Below, one piece after another: positions 25,882 to 34,408 of a stretch of 46,345 nucleotides of DNA. The stretch spans positions 1 through 46,345 of the forward strand of contig LNFL01000128.1 in the NCBI GenBank assembly GCA_001464275.1. Reading direction: 5' to 3'. The translations under genes were made by a program, and so were the position numbers. Position 1 is the first letter of the stretch; each line of letters starts with the position of its first letter. Source of the stretch: Actinobacteria bacterium Ga0077560. Lineage in GTDB: Bacteria; Actinomycetota; Thermoleophilia; Miltoncostaeales; Miltoncostaeaceae. The notes under the pieces are model-generated. The model was not told the origin of the DNA and made no database searches. It was given only the letters and a program-made list of their open reading frames with translations.

Positions 25882-26002
25882 GTGGGTCACCTCTGGTCGC
25901 TTGGGCACGGCACGGAGTAGGCATCGGCTCCACCCCGCCCGCGCACCTCCCGCCCGGTGCGTGAGGCTTGCATCACGCGGGCGCGCCGCGCAGACTCGCC
26001 GC

Positions 26003-26437
26003 GTGATCCGCCCGTCCGTCGAATGCTGGCTCGCGCGTGCCGACGCGTCGGGCGCCCGGGTGCTGCTGTTGCACGCGCCCGAGCGCCCCGGCGTGCGCCC
26101 GGCCCTGTGGCAGCCCGTGAGCGGCGGCGTCGAGGACGGTGAGTCGAGCGCCGAGGCCTGCCTGCGCGAGGTGCGCGAGGAGAGCGGCCTCGCGCTCCCC
26201 GACGCCGCGCTCGCGCCCGTCGCCGACGGCCTCGCGCTGGTGGTCTCGCCACAGCTCACGCTCCTCAAGAGCGTCTACGCGGCGGTGGCCCCGGAGGGCG
26301 AGGTGCGGTGCGACCCCGCCGAGCACGACGGCTTCGCATGGGTCCCGGCCCACGAGGTGCACGACCGCCTGGTGCGCGACAGCCACCGGGCGACCTGGGC
26401 GATGGCCGCCGAGGTGGTGGCGGCCCTCACCGCCTGA
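26003..26437 (+). CDS. Nudix hydrolase
   Basis: A 144-residue cytosolic protein from the GTG at 26003. The complete Nudix box is present: G-G-V-E-D-G-E, seven residues, then R-E-V-R-E-E-S-G-L, with all metal-binding glutamates. It sits after the strand W-Q-P-V-S-G-G as in the Ap4A/NTP-pyrophosphatase branch. It should hydrolyse a nucleoside diphosphate linked to another moiety, with substrate unknown. Its 3' end overlaps the 3' end of the convergent endonuclease III gene by 11 bp. Both can be linked to oxidised-nucleotide or DNA damage handling, but that link is only suggestive. Confidence 0.9.
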   Translation: MIRPSVECWLARADASGARVLLLHAPERPGVRPALWQPVSGGVEDGESSAEACLREVREESGLALPDAALAPVADGLALVVSPQLTLLKSVYAAVAPEGEVRCDPAEHDGFAWVPAHEVHDRLVRDSHRATWAMAAEVVAALTA

Positions 26438-27134
26438 GCGACGAGGACGGGCAGAAGCCCGCCAGCACGCACTCCCCGCAGCGCGGGGTCCGGGCGAAGC
26501 AGACGCGCCGCCCGTGGTAGATGAGGCGCATGCCGGTGTCGGCCCACTCCCGCCGTGGCAGCAGCCCCATGAGGTCGCGCTCCACCCGCACCGGGTCGGT
26601 CTGATCGGTCAGGCCGAGGCGCTTGGAGAGGCGCAGCACGTGCGTGTCGACCGCGATCCCCGGCACGCCGAACCAGTGGCCCAGCAGCACGTTCGCGGTC
26701 TTGCGGCCCACGCCCGGCAGCGTCACCAGGTCCTCCATCCGGCCGGGGACCTCGCCGCCGAAGCGGTCGGTCACCGCCGAGGCCATCCCGATGAGGCTCT
26801 TCGCCTTCGCCCGGAAGAAGCCCGTGCGGTGGATGAGCTCCTCCACCTCCGCCGGGTCGGCGGCGGCCATCGACGGCGCGTCCGGGAACCGGGCGAACAG
26901 CGCGGGGGTCACGCGGTTCACCATGGCGTCGGTGCACTGCGCGGAGAGGATCGTCGCGGCGAGCAGCTGGAACGCGCTGCCGTGGTCCAGCGGGATCACG
27001 ATCTCCGGGTACTCGGCGGACAGGAGCTCCGCCGCGGCCCGAGCCCGGCCCCGCGGTGTGCGGGGCCGGTGGACGGGGGAGGGCTGCCCGGTCAGGCGGC
27101 CTTCGGGTTGCAGTAGAGGTTCTCCGGCGACCAC
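26427..27134 (-). CDS. nth: endonuclease III (DNA glycosylase/AP lyase), start uncertain
   Basis: The C-terminal 200 residues are unmistakable. They contain L-L-A-A-T-I-L-S-A-Q-C-T-D, the helix-hairpin-helix L-P-G-V-G-R-K-T-A-N with the catalytic Lys, the catalytic Asp in A-V-D-T-H-V, and the 4Fe-4S ligands C-x6-C-x2-C-x5-C at the end (C-F-A-R-T-P-R-C-G-E-C). It excises oxidised pyrimidines in base excision repair. No ATG is available upstream of the conserved region. The GTG at 27134 gives 235 residues and overlaps the preceding gene by 43 bp; a later GTG (P-E-I-V-I-P-L) would cut into the conserved N-terminus. It is downstream of and probably coupled to the 27092-27901 gene. Confidence 0.9.
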   Translation of the reverse strand: MVAGEPLLQPEGRLTGQPSPVHRPRTPRGRARAAAELLSAEYPEIVIPLDHGSAFQLLAATILSAQCTDAMVNRVTPALFARFPDAPSMAAADPAEVEELIHRTGFFRAKAKSLIGMASAVTDRFGGEVPGRMEDLVTLPGVGRKTANVLLGHWFGVPGIAVDTHVLRLSKRLGLTDQTDPVRVERDLMGLLPRREWADTGMRLIYHGRRVCFARTPRCGECVLAGFCPSSSLRR

Positions 27135-27901
27135 TTGTCGCTGATCGGCCCGGCCTCGTTGTTCGCGTTGCGGTTGTAGACCACCACGTAGGAGCGGTAC
27201 CGGCCGCAGCGGTTGTTGGAGGGCGCCTGCACCGCGCACCGGGCGCCGGTGCACGCCTGGGTCGCCACGCCGTCGGCGTAGTACCCGCCCGACTTCCGGA
27301 ACAGGGCGACGAGCGTCACGGCGCCGTCGGCGTCGCAGGTCGCCACGCCGAGCGCGGACGGACGGTTCTCGGTGCCCGGAGCGCCCAGGTTGCGACGGGT
27401 GCCCGCCGCGGGCGCGCAGGCCACCGTGTTGGCGGACGGCCCGGCCGACGGCGCGGGCAGCGCGCCCTCGGGGAACACCGACGACGGGTCGTCGTCCGGC
27501 CCCAGCGCCAGGGCGACGGCCGTGGCGTGGTCCTGCCACAGGCCCTCCAGGCTCACCGGGTTGGCGCCCGTCGAGATGCCCTCCACGAGCGCGGTCCGCG
27601 CCTGGCCCACCAGGTCCGCCGCGCAGTCCTTCTGCTCCTGCGAGCCGGCCTCCAGGCCCTCGCACTCGTCCAGGCCCGCGGACACCTCATCGGTGTTGGG
27701 GACCTCCGCGTCACCCTCGTCGGTGGTCGCGGGCTCCTCCGGCGGGGTCGCCGGGGCCTCGGCCGCAGTCGTCGCCGCCGGGGCCGGCAGCTTCGCGTCA
27801 TCACTGCTGGTGACGCCGAAGAAGACGCCCAGCCCGGCGATGAACACCACGAGCGCCGCGAGGCTGATCGGCCCGCGACGGTCGTCGTCACGCTCTGACA
27901 T
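27092..27901 (-). CDS. membrane-anchored, Cys-rich extracytoplasmic protein of unknown function
   Basis: A 269-residue protein. The ATG at 27901 follows GGAGGAAC. A short charged N-terminus (S-E-R-D-D-D-R-R) precedes one transmembrane helix (about 10-30) and a Pro/Ala/Glu/Thr-rich stalk (about 35-75). The outer domain has eight cysteines (C-E-G, D-C-A-A-D, V-A-C-A-P, T-C-D, A-C-T-G, R-C-A-V, N-R-C-G-R, Y-C-N-P), likely paired in disulfides. It also has a C-terminal aromatic block Y-R-S-Y-V-V-V-Y-N-R. This stalk-plus-disulfide domain is typical of actinobacterial surface proteins. I recognise no family. It precedes nth on the same strand. Confidence 0.75.
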   Translation of the reverse strand: MSERDDDRRGPISLAALVVFIAGLGVFFGVTSSDDAKLPAPAATTAAEAPATPPEEPATTDEGDAEVPNTDEVSAGLDECEGLEAGSQEQKDCAADLVGQARTALVEGISTGANPVSLEGLWQDHATAVALALGPDDDPSSVFPEGALPAPSAGPSANTVACAPAAGTRRNLGAPGTENRPSALGVATCDADGAVTLVALFRKSGGYYADGVATQACTGARCAVQAPSNNRCGRYRSYVVVYNRNANNEAGPISDKWSPENLYCNPKAA

Positions 27902-27993
27902 GCAGTTCCTCCAGTCGTGCCCGCGAGATTTCGGGGGTGGGGCGCGGGCGGTCCCGCTGGAGCCTCGCCTGCCGGGGAGGGCAAGCGCAAGGG

Positions 27994-30708
27994 TCAGGTC
28001 AGATCACCCAGCAGCGTCGCGATGGCCTCCACCGCCTCCGGCCAGAACTGGGAACCACGGTTGCGGCGCAGCTCCGCGAGGGCGCCCGCCTCGTCGCGGA
28101 TGGTCCCGTAGTGGCGCGCCCGCGTCATCACGTCCCACGCATCGGCGACGCCGATGATGCGTGCGCCCTCCGGGATGTCCTCCCCCGAGCGGCCGTCGGG
28201 GTACCCCGATCCGTCCCACCACTCGTGGTGCCCGCGGATCCACGCGCACTGCTCGGGCGAGAGTGCCTCGTCGGCGATCTCGGCCCCCAGGGCGGCGTGG
28301 CGCTTCACCACCTCGTACTCGGCGTCGTCCAGCGGCCCGGCCTTCAGCAGGATGGCGTCGGGGACGCCGATCTTGCCGACGTCGTGCAACAGGCCCGCCT
28401 CGGCGAGCTGCGCCGCCCGCTCCAGCCCCCACCCCAGCACGTGCGCGATGCGCTCGCACATTCGTGACACCCGCTCGGAGTGGGCGTGCGTGGAGGGGTC
28501 CTTGGCATCCACCGCGCGAGCGAGCGACCGCAGGGCCACCAGCGCCTGGCTGCGCTCCAGGCGCTCCGCGCGCTCCTCGGCCGACAGGGCGGCCACCGTG
28601 TCCGGCGCGTAGAGCACGCAGCGGTCGCGTCCGGTGGCCTTCGCCCAGTACAGCGCGCCGTCTGCCAGGCGGAACAGCTCGTCGGCGGACCCGGCGCGGG
28701 CCAGGTCGCACACCCCCGCCGACACCGTCACCGCGACGTCCGAGAACACCGGGCTCGCGGCGACCGCCCGCCGGGTGCGCTCCACCGCCTCCAGGGCCTG
28801 CTCGGCCGTGGTCTCCACCAGGATCCACCCGAACTCCTCGCCCCCGGTGCGGGCCAGCATCTCCCCCTCGCGCAGGTTGGAGCGCAGGCGGGTGGCGATC
28901 TCGGCCAGGGTGGCGTCGCCGCTCTGGTGGCCGTGGAGGGTGTTGACCCGCTTGAAGTGGTCCACGTCGAACAGCGCGAGGCTCAGCGGCCGGGCATGGC
29001 GGCGGGCGCGCGCCGCCTCGCTGCGCAGGCGCTCGTGGAACTGCCGGTGGTTGGGCAGCCCGGTCAGCGGATCGGTGCGCGCCTGATCGGCCAGACGCTC
29101 CCGGGCGTGGACCGCGCTCACGGCCACCGCGGTGAGCTCGGCGAAGCGCTCGAGCACCGACGCCGCCGAGCCGGGCAGCTCGGCGCCCGGACGGGGGGTG
29201 GCCACCAGGAGCCCCCACAGCCGGCCGTCCACCAGCACCGCGCTGCCCAGGCCCCTGCGCACGCGCCCGCCGCGCACCAGCCACGGCAGCTCCACGGGGA
29301 CCGCCTCCTCGTCGTGCGGGCGCGGGTGGACGGCCTCCGGCACCGGCTGGTCGGCGGCCACCGCCGCCTCCGGGCCGGCCGCCGCGACCACCACGCCGGG
29401 AGCGGGCGTGCCGTCCAGCCGGATCAGCACGGCCGCACCCGCATCCAGCAGCTGCGCGAGCTGCACGGCCACGGTGCCCGCCACCGACGGCATCCCGCCG
29501 TCCGAGCGCGCGGCGGCCGTGGCCACCCGCCGCAGGGCCCGCTGCTCGGCCACCTTCCGGGCGGCGCGCTGCTCGCTGGCGAGGCGCTCGGAGGCGTCCC
29601 GGGACACCGAGATGTAGGCGGTGACGCGGCCACCGGCGTCCCGCAGGGGACGCACCATCACGTCCAGCACCTGGGTGGACCCGTCGGGACGGCGCGCGCG
29701 AAGGGTCTGCACGCCGGCCCACGGTAGCCCCTCCATGAGCGCCATGAGGACCCTGCGCCCCTCGCGGCGGTCCCGGGCGCACATGAGCTGCACCGGATGG
29801 CGGCCCACCAGGTCCTCCGGTTCGCGCCCCACCAGCTGGCGGCTGGCGTCGCTGGCGAACCGGAAGCGCCCGTCGGGGTCGTGCACCGCGATGAGGTCCG
29901 CCGCCGCGCGGGCCACGAACCGGAACTGCTCGGCCATCCGCCGGGCCTCACGGTCGGCGAGCCGCCGTTCGGTCTCGTCGCGGGTCAGCATCGCCACGGC
30001 GTCGTCGAGCGGGGTGAGCTGGCTCACCAGCCAGCGGTCGCCCGCCTGCTCCTCGAGCTCCACCGGGCGCTGGGTGGTGAGCACACCCTCGTGGCGGGCG
30101 AGCATCGCCCGCAGGCGGTCGCCGCTCACCAGCTCCGACATGGGACGGCCCAGCAACGCATCCGCGTGCCCGCCGAGGCGTGCCGCGGCCCGCGCGTTGA
30201 GGTCGCCCACCAGCAGGTCCACCAGGCGGCCGTCGGCGTCCCGCACGGAGTCGAGCACCAGCATCTCGGCCGGTCCCAGGTCGCGCGTCGCGCGCAGCCG
30301 TCCCTCCTGACGCAGCTCGTCGGCCGCGTCGTGGATCACCACCGCCACCTCCGAACCGAGCGGGCTCACCTGGCAGCGCACCGTGCGCGGACCCCCGGGC
30401 AGCTCGATGCGGTCGCGGACCTCCCCGCCGGTGCCGCCCTCGGCCGCCGCGATCCACCGGGTGACCGCCCGGAACGCACCGGGCATCACCTCCGAGAGCA
30501 GCAGGTCGCGCAGCGTCCCGCCGGCGCGGCCGGCGAGCGCCGCCGCCTCAAGGTTCGCCTCCCGCACGACGGCGTCCAGCACCGCCCCGCCCGGGCTGCG
30601 CACGGGGGTGAGGATGAGCAGGGCATCGGGCACCCCGTCCAGGGTGGACGCGGCATGCGTTGCGTCCGCCGTCGTCGGCGGACCGTTACGGAGTGGTTCG
30701 TCGGGCAC
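27994..30708 (-). CDS. PAS-GAF-GGDEF-HD-GYP protein (c-di-GMP synthesis and degradation)
   Basis: A 904-residue soluble protein with no transmembrane segment. Two PAS-like modules (about 24-130 and 140-245), a clear PAS domain (about 255-375, D-P-D-G-R-F-R-F-A-S-D-A) and a GAF-like domain (about 395-535) precede a GGDEF domain (about 540-700) with active-site G-G-E-E-F at 622-626. The I-site position reads R-E-G-E instead of R-x-x-D, so product inhibition may be weak. The C-terminal HD-GYP phosphodiesterase (about 715-895) has H-A-H-S-E-R, H-D-V-G-K-I-G (H775, D776), H-H-E-W-W-D and G-S-G-Y-P (834-837), all intact. The GTG start follows GGAAGG. Its promoter contains a dyad between -35 and -10. 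Confidence 0.93.
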   Translation of the reverse strand: MPDEPLRNGPPTTADATHAASTLDGVPDALLILTPVRSPGGAVLDAVVREANLEAAALAGRAGGTLRDLLLSEVMPGAFRAVTRWIAAAEGGTGGEVRDRIELPGGPRTVRCQVSPLGSEVAVVIHDAADELRQEGRLRATRDLGPAEMLVLDSVRDADGRLVDLLVGDLNARAAARLGGHADALLGRPMSELVSGDRLRAMLARHEGVLTTQRPVELEEQAGDRWLVSQLTPLDDAVAMLTRDETERRLADREARRMAEQFRFVARAAADLIAVHDPDGRFRFASDASRQLVGREPEDLVGRHPVQLMCARDRREGRRVLMALMEGLPWAGVQTLRARRPDGSTQVLDVMVRPLRDAGGRVTAYISVSRDASERLASEQRAARKVAEQRALRRVATAAARSDGGMPSVAGTVAVQLAQLLDAGAAVLIRLDGTPAPGVVVAAAGPEAAVAADQPVPEAVHPRPHDEEAVPVELPWLVRGGRVRRGLGSAVLVDGRLWGLLVATPRPGAELPGSAASVLERFAELTAVAVSAVHARERLADQARTDPLTGLPNHRQFHERLRSEAARARRHARPLSLALFDVDHFKRVNTLHGHQSGDATLAEIATRLRSNLREGEMLARTGGEEFGWILVETTAEQALEAVERTRRAVAASPVFSDVAVTVSAGVCDLARAGSADELFRLADGALYWAKATGRDRCVLYAPDTVAALSAEERAERLERSQALVALRSLARAVDAKDPSTHAHSERVSRMCERIAHVLGWGLERAAQLAEAGLLHDVGKIGVPDAILLKAGPLDDAEYEVVKRHAALGAEIADEALSPEQCAWIRGHHEWWDGSGYPDGRSGEDIPEGARIIGVADAWDVMTRARHYGTIRDEAGALAELRRNRGSQFWPEAVEAIATLLGDLT

Positions 30709-30735
30709 GAGAACCTTCCGGATCGGAGGGGGGCG

Positions 30736-30763
30736 ATGGTATCTCGCCTCGGGCGAGCGGCAA
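30736..30763 (-). promoter_or_regulatory. promoter with spacer operator, upstream of the GGDEF-HD-GYP gene
   Basis: On the minus strand TTGCCG (30763-30758), a 16-nt spacer and TACCAT (30741-30736) form a promoter 27 bases before the GTG start. The spacer is almost entirely a perfect dyad with arms CTCGCC and GGCGAG (30743-30748 and 30752-30757) around a 3-nt centre, a typical place for a repressor to bind. Confidence 0.5.
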
Positions 30764-30843
30764 ACGCATTCGCCCCGGGTTGCGTAACCCCCGTGTCAGA
30801 TCCCTGGTCGAGAATGCACGTGACCCCCCGACCGGAGCCCACC

Positions 30844-31242
30844 GTGCGCACCCTGATCCGCCTGCTGCTCGACCCCGGACCGGCCGACCGCTGGTCCCCC
30901 CTGATCGCCCGGCTGGCGCTCGCGCTCGTGTTCCTGCCGGCCGGCATCGGCAAGTTCGCCAACCACGACGCGTACGTCACCCGGTTCGACCGCTGGGGGT
31001 TCCCGGAACCCGGGACGATGGCGTACCTGGTGGGCGGCCTGGAGATCGTGTGCGCCCTGCTGCTGCTCGCCGGGTTGGCCCCGAGGGCCGTCGGCCTGGT
31101 GATCATCGGCAACATGGCCGGGGCGCTGGTCACCGCGGGCCGCATCGACGGCGGGCAGAACCTGTGGCTGCCGCCGGTGCTGATGCTCATCTCCGGGGTG
31201 GTCGTGTGGCTGGGCGCGGGCCGGCTGCGGCTCGGGCGCTGA
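30844..31242 (+). CDS. DoxX-family membrane protein
   Basis: About 132 residues with four predicted transmembrane helices. Signature segments are R-L-A-L-A-L-V-F-L-P-A-G-I-G-K-F (helix 1) and Y-L-V-G-G-L-E-I-V-C-A-L-L-L-L-A-G (helix 2), followed by G-L-V-I-I-G-N-M-A-G-A. DoxX/DoxD relatives take part in quinone-linked thiol or thiosulfate oxidation or in redox stress complexes, but most are uncharacterised. The GTG at 30844 is preferred because GGAG lies 7 nt before it; an in-frame ATG at 30814 would add ten residues. It is divergent from the c-di-GMP gene. Confidence 0.85.
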   Translation: MRTLIRLLLDPGPADRWSPLIARLALALVFLPAGIGKFANHDAYVTRFDRWGFPEPGTMAYLVGGLEIVCALLLLAGLAPRAVGLVIIGNMAGALVTAGRIDGGQNLWLPPVLMLISGVVVWLGAGRLRLGR

Positions 31243-31291
31243 GGCCCGCCGCCCGACGTATGCTCGGCCGGCGCCCGACCCCGGAGGCCCA

Positions 31292-32092
31292 ATGGAACTG
31301 CCCGTCGTCGTCGTCGACGCCTTCACCGACGCACCGTTCGCAGGCAACCCGGCGGCGGTGTGCCTGACGGAGCGGCCGCTGCCCGACGCGCTCATGCAGC
31401 GCATCGCCGCGGAGATGCGCCACTCGGAGACCGCGTTCCTGGTGCCGCGCGATGACGGCGATTGGTCGCTGCGCTGGTTCACGCCCTCCGCGGAGGTGGA
31501 CCTGTGCGGGCACGCGACCCTCGCCGCCGCCCACGCCCTGTGGGAGGGGGGCATGCACCCCGCCTGCATGCTCACCCGGTTCCACACCCGCAGCGGCACG
31601 CTCAGCGCGCGGGGCGCCCACGGGATGGTGTGGATCGACCTCCCCGCGTCGCCCCCGGTGCCGGCCGAGTCGCCGGACGGCCTGGCGGCCTGGCTGGGCA
31701 CGGCGCCCCGGCTGGTCGCGCACTCCCAGACCGGCTGGTTCGTGGTCGTCGACGACGCGGACGCCGTGCGTGCCCTGGATCCCGATGACCCGCGCATCGC
31801 GAACGCGGGGCGGCAGGGCGTGGTGGTGACCGCGCCGGGCGACCCGGGAACCGGCGTCCACGCGGTGAGCCGCTACTTCGCCCCCAACGTCGGCGTGCCC
31901 GAGGACCCGGTCACCGGCTCGGCGCACTGCGCCATCGGGCCGTACTGGTCGTCAGTGCTCGGCGTCGACGAGCTCGTCTGCGAGCAGGTCTCGCCCCGGG
32001 GCGGCCGGCTGGTGGTCCGCACCGGCGACGGACGGGTCGAGATCGGCGGGCGGGCGGTGACCGTGCTGCGCGGGGAGCTCCTGCTGCCCTGA
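31292..32092 (+). CDS. PhzF-family isomerase/epimerase-like protein
   Basis: A 266-residue protein beginning with V-V-D-A-F-T-D-A-P-F-A-G-N-P-A-A-V, the PhzF N-terminal signature. The catalytic Glu46 is in R-H-S-E-T-A-F, the L-C-G-H-A-T-L-A motif is at 71-78, and the second lobe carries G-V-P-E-D-P-V-T-G-S-A-H-C. PhzF in phenazine producers isomerises a dihydroxyanthranilate, but no phenazine genes are nearby, so this is one of the many orphan family members acting on an unknown small acid. GGAGG precedes the ATG, and TATGCT at 31259-31264 is a candidate -10. Confidence 0.92.
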   Translation: MELPVVVVDAFTDAPFAGNPAAVCLTERPLPDALMQRIAAEMRHSETAFLVPRDDGDWSLRWFTPSAEVDLCGHATLAAAHALWEGGMHPACMLTRFHTRSGTLSARGAHGMVWIDLPASPPVPAESPDGLAAWLGTAPRLVAHSQTGWFVVVDDADAVRALDPDDPRIANAGRQGVVVTAPGDPGTGVHAVSRYFAPNVGVPEDPVTGSAHCAIGPYWSSVLGVDELVCEQVSPRGGRLVVRTGDGRVEIGGRAVTVLRGELLLP

Positions 32093-32102
32093 TGCCGTCC
32101 GG

Positions 32103-32136
32103 CCCCCGGTCCTGAGCGGTGCGGCACCACCGGGGG
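32103..32136 (+). terminator. terminator stem-loop after the PhzF-family gene
   Basis: Outer arms CCCCCGGT (32103-32110) and ACCGGGGG (32129-32136) enclose a smaller GGTG/CACC hairpin (32118-32128), 11 bases after the stop. No U-tract. Confidence 0.5.
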
Positions 32137-32293
32137 AGGCCTGTCACGTCCCCGCGGTGACACCCTTCAGGAGGCCCGGGCCCGCCCGCGAGGGGGCCTG
32201 CGGGAATCCCGCGTGACGACCCCGAGGTTCCCCTGTCCTCCCGTGGTGTGCCTTCGGATGCCGCATCCGGCGGGGTGCGCGTGAATCCGGCAC

Positions 32294-32815
32294 ATGAACG
32301 GGACCCAACTCTTCATCACCGTGCTCTACAGCGCCGTGACCCTCATCGGCATCGTCGGCATGCTCGCCGTCCTGCGGTCAACGCGCCGCAAGGGCGAGGC
32401 ACTGCCCGAATCAACGCTCCACAAGTTGCACAGGGGTGAGAACTGGTGGGCGCTGATGGCGCTCGTCATCCTCATCGTCTTCTTCGTCGGGACATTCGCC
32501 GGCATCCCCTGGCTCAACCGGGCGCAGGCGGACACCACGGCGAACGTCCGCGCACTGCAGTTCGCGTTCATCGTCCAGCCGGCGCAGATCCCGGCGGGCA
32601 CGGTGGACTTCAAGGTGAAGTCCGACGACGTGAGTCACGGCTTCGGCCTGTACGCACCCGACGGCAAGCTCGTCAAGCAGATCCAGGTGCTCCCCGGTGT
32701 CACGTCGACGATGACCGTCGACCTCGACACGCCCGGCACCTACAAGATCCTGTGCCTGGAGTTCTGCGGCTACAACCACCACAACATGGTCGGCCAGTTC
32801 GAGGTGACGCAATGA
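32294..32815 (+). CDS. cytochrome c oxidase subunit II (CuA-containing)
   Basis: A 173-residue protein with two N-terminal transmembrane helices (about 7-27 and 51-72) and an external cupredoxin domain. The dinuclear CuA ligands are present: His115 in S-H-G-F-G and the C-x3-C-x3-H-x2-M motif at Cys154, Cys158, His162 and Met165. It accepts electrons from cytochrome c or a copper protein and passes them to subunit I. It is short, without the long C-terminal extensions seen in many actinobacterial subunits II. The stop overlaps the subunit I start (ATGA). No clear Shine-Dalgarno sequence is visible before the ATG; a CGGATG/CATCCG hairpin lies at 32255-32269. Confidence 0.93.
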   Translation: MNGTQLFITVLYSAVTLIGIVGMLAVLRSTRRKGEALPESTLHKLHRGENWWALMALVILIVFFVGTFAGIPWLNRAQADTTANVRALQFAFIVQPAQIPAGTVDFKVKSDDVSHGFGLYAPDGKLVKQIQVLPGVTSTMTVDLDTPGTYKILCLEFCGYNHHNMVGQFEVTQ

Positions 32816-34401
32816 GTTCCGAAGCCACCTCCACCCGCGGCGCGACCGCGGTCGTGCTGCCGTACGACGACAGCCCCATGCTCGATGCGCGCACCATCTC
32901 GCGCACCGAGTCGCTGGTGAAGCGCTACATGTGGACCTCCACCCTCTTCCTGGTCATCGCGGGCCTCCTGGGCCTCGTGCTGCGCCAGAGCCAGGCGGAG
33001 ATCGTCCGCGTGGACGACAACCTCTGGTACGCGCTCATGACCGCGCACGGCCTCGGTGCATTCGTCGCCTGGGCCGGGTTCTTCCTCATGGGGGCCATGT
33101 ACTGGATCCTCATGCGGCTGGGCATCCCCCTCCGCACGTACATCTTCGCGGAGATCTCCTACTGGACCATGGTGCTGGGCACCCTGGGCATCGTCTGGAC
33201 GACCCTCATCTCCGGGTTCGGTGCGTCATGGGTGGCCCTCTACCCGCTGCCATTCCATTCGGCCGGGCAGTGGAGCGACACCGCCACCGGGCTGTTCTCG
33301 TTCGCGGTGCTCCTGGCGGGCGTCTCGATCATCACCTGGTCGATCGCCCTGCTCATCGCGGTGACCGGCCCGGCGATCCAGTCGAGCAGGAAGGGCGTCT
33401 TCTACAAGCTCTTCCTGGCGCTCGGGTTCGCGCACCTGTGGCCCTCGAAGTTCAAGCACAGCGGCGAGCGGAAGACCCCCTACCCGGTCATCCCGATCAC
33501 CGTCATCGCCATCAACATGCTCACGATGACGCTGCCGTTCGCGCTGCTGCTGGTGTTCATGATCGTCGAGTCGATCGACGGCTCGTTCACCACCGACCCC
33601 CAGCTCGCGAAGAACCTGCTGTGGGCGTTCGGCCACCCGGTCGTCTACCTGCTGCTGTTCCCATGCGTCGCGGCGCTCTACTACTTCATCCCCCGCTTCG
33701 CGCGGCGGACGATGATCTCCGGGCGCATCGTGGTGGTGGTGTGGTTCATCGCGCTCACCACGAACTCGTTCCTGTGGGCGCACCACATGTACATGGACTA
33801 CCCGGACAGCGGCCCGCAGCAGATCCTGAACCTGGTGCACGAGCCGGTGACCTTCGCCATCGTGCTCGCGTCGGCGGTCAGCATCTACGCGCTGTCGGCG
33901 ACCATGTACCGGTCCGACTTCCAGTGGACCGCGGCGTCGAAGTTCCTGGTGGCCGGCATGATCGGCTGGCTCACCGCGGGCTTCCAGGGTGTCATCAACG
34001 CGGACATCCAGCTCAACGAGATGATCCACAACACCCTGTGGGTGGTCGGGCACTTCCACCACATGGCGCTGCTGGGCCTGGGGATGATCCTCATGGGCGT
34101 CTTCTACGCCGTCCTGCCGATGATCAGCCACCGGCCGCTGTACTCCGAGAAGCTGGCGAACATCCACCTCTGGGGGATGCTCATCGGCGGGTACGGATGG
34201 GTCGTCTGCTGGCTCATCCCCGGCCTGGAGGGAGCGCCCCGGCGCTTCGCGATCCTCCCCGAGCAGTGGGACATCTGGACCCAGCTGTCCATCCCCTTCA
34301 TGGTGATCATGACCCTGGGGATCCTGGTCGGGCTCTACAACTACGTCCGCACCGCGATGAACTCGCCGTGGACGGCCGACCAGCAGCCGCAGATCAGCTA
34401 G
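32812..34401 (+). CDS. heme-copper oxidase subunit I, B (ba3-like) type
   Basis: A 529-residue polytopic protein with at least 12 helices. The low-spin heme ligand is His79 in M-T-A-H-G-L. The CuB ligand His275 and cross-linked Tyr279 are in F-G-H-P-V-V-Y, where Val replaces the Glu found in A-family enzymes. CuB His324 and His325 are in W-A-H-H-M-Y, and heme ligands His414 and His416 are in V-V-G-H-F-H. This pattern assigns it to B-type oxidases with a single proton channel, which often work at low oxygen. It reduces O2 to water and pumps protons. No subunit III, heme assembly or cytochrome c gene is in the window. Confidence 0.93.
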   Translation: MSSEATSTRGATAVVLPYDDSPMLDARTISRTESLVKRYMWTSTLFLVIAGLLGLVLRQSQAEIVRVDDNLWYALMTAHGLGAFVAWAGFFLMGAMYWILMRLGIPLRTYIFAEISYWTMVLGTLGIVWTTLISGFGASWVALYPLPFHSAGQWSDTATGLFSFAVLLAGVSIITWSIALLIAVTGPAIQSSRKGVFYKLFLALGFAHLWPSKFKHSGERKTPYPVIPITVIAINMLTMTLPFALLLVFMIVESIDGSFTTDPQLAKNLLWAFGHPVVYLLLFPCVAALYYFIPRFARRTMISGRIVVVVWFIALTTNSFLWAHHMYMDYPDSGPQQILNLVHEPVTFAIVLASAVSIYALSATMYRSDFQWTAASKFLVAGMIGWLTAGFQGVINADIQLNEMIHNTLWVVGHFHHMALLGLGMILMGVFYAVLPMISHRPLYSEKLANIHLWGMLIGGYGWVVCWLIPGLEGAPRRFAILPEQWDIWTQLSIPFMVIMTLGILVGLYNYVRTAMNSPWTADQQPQIS

Positions 34402-34408
34402 TCGCCGC

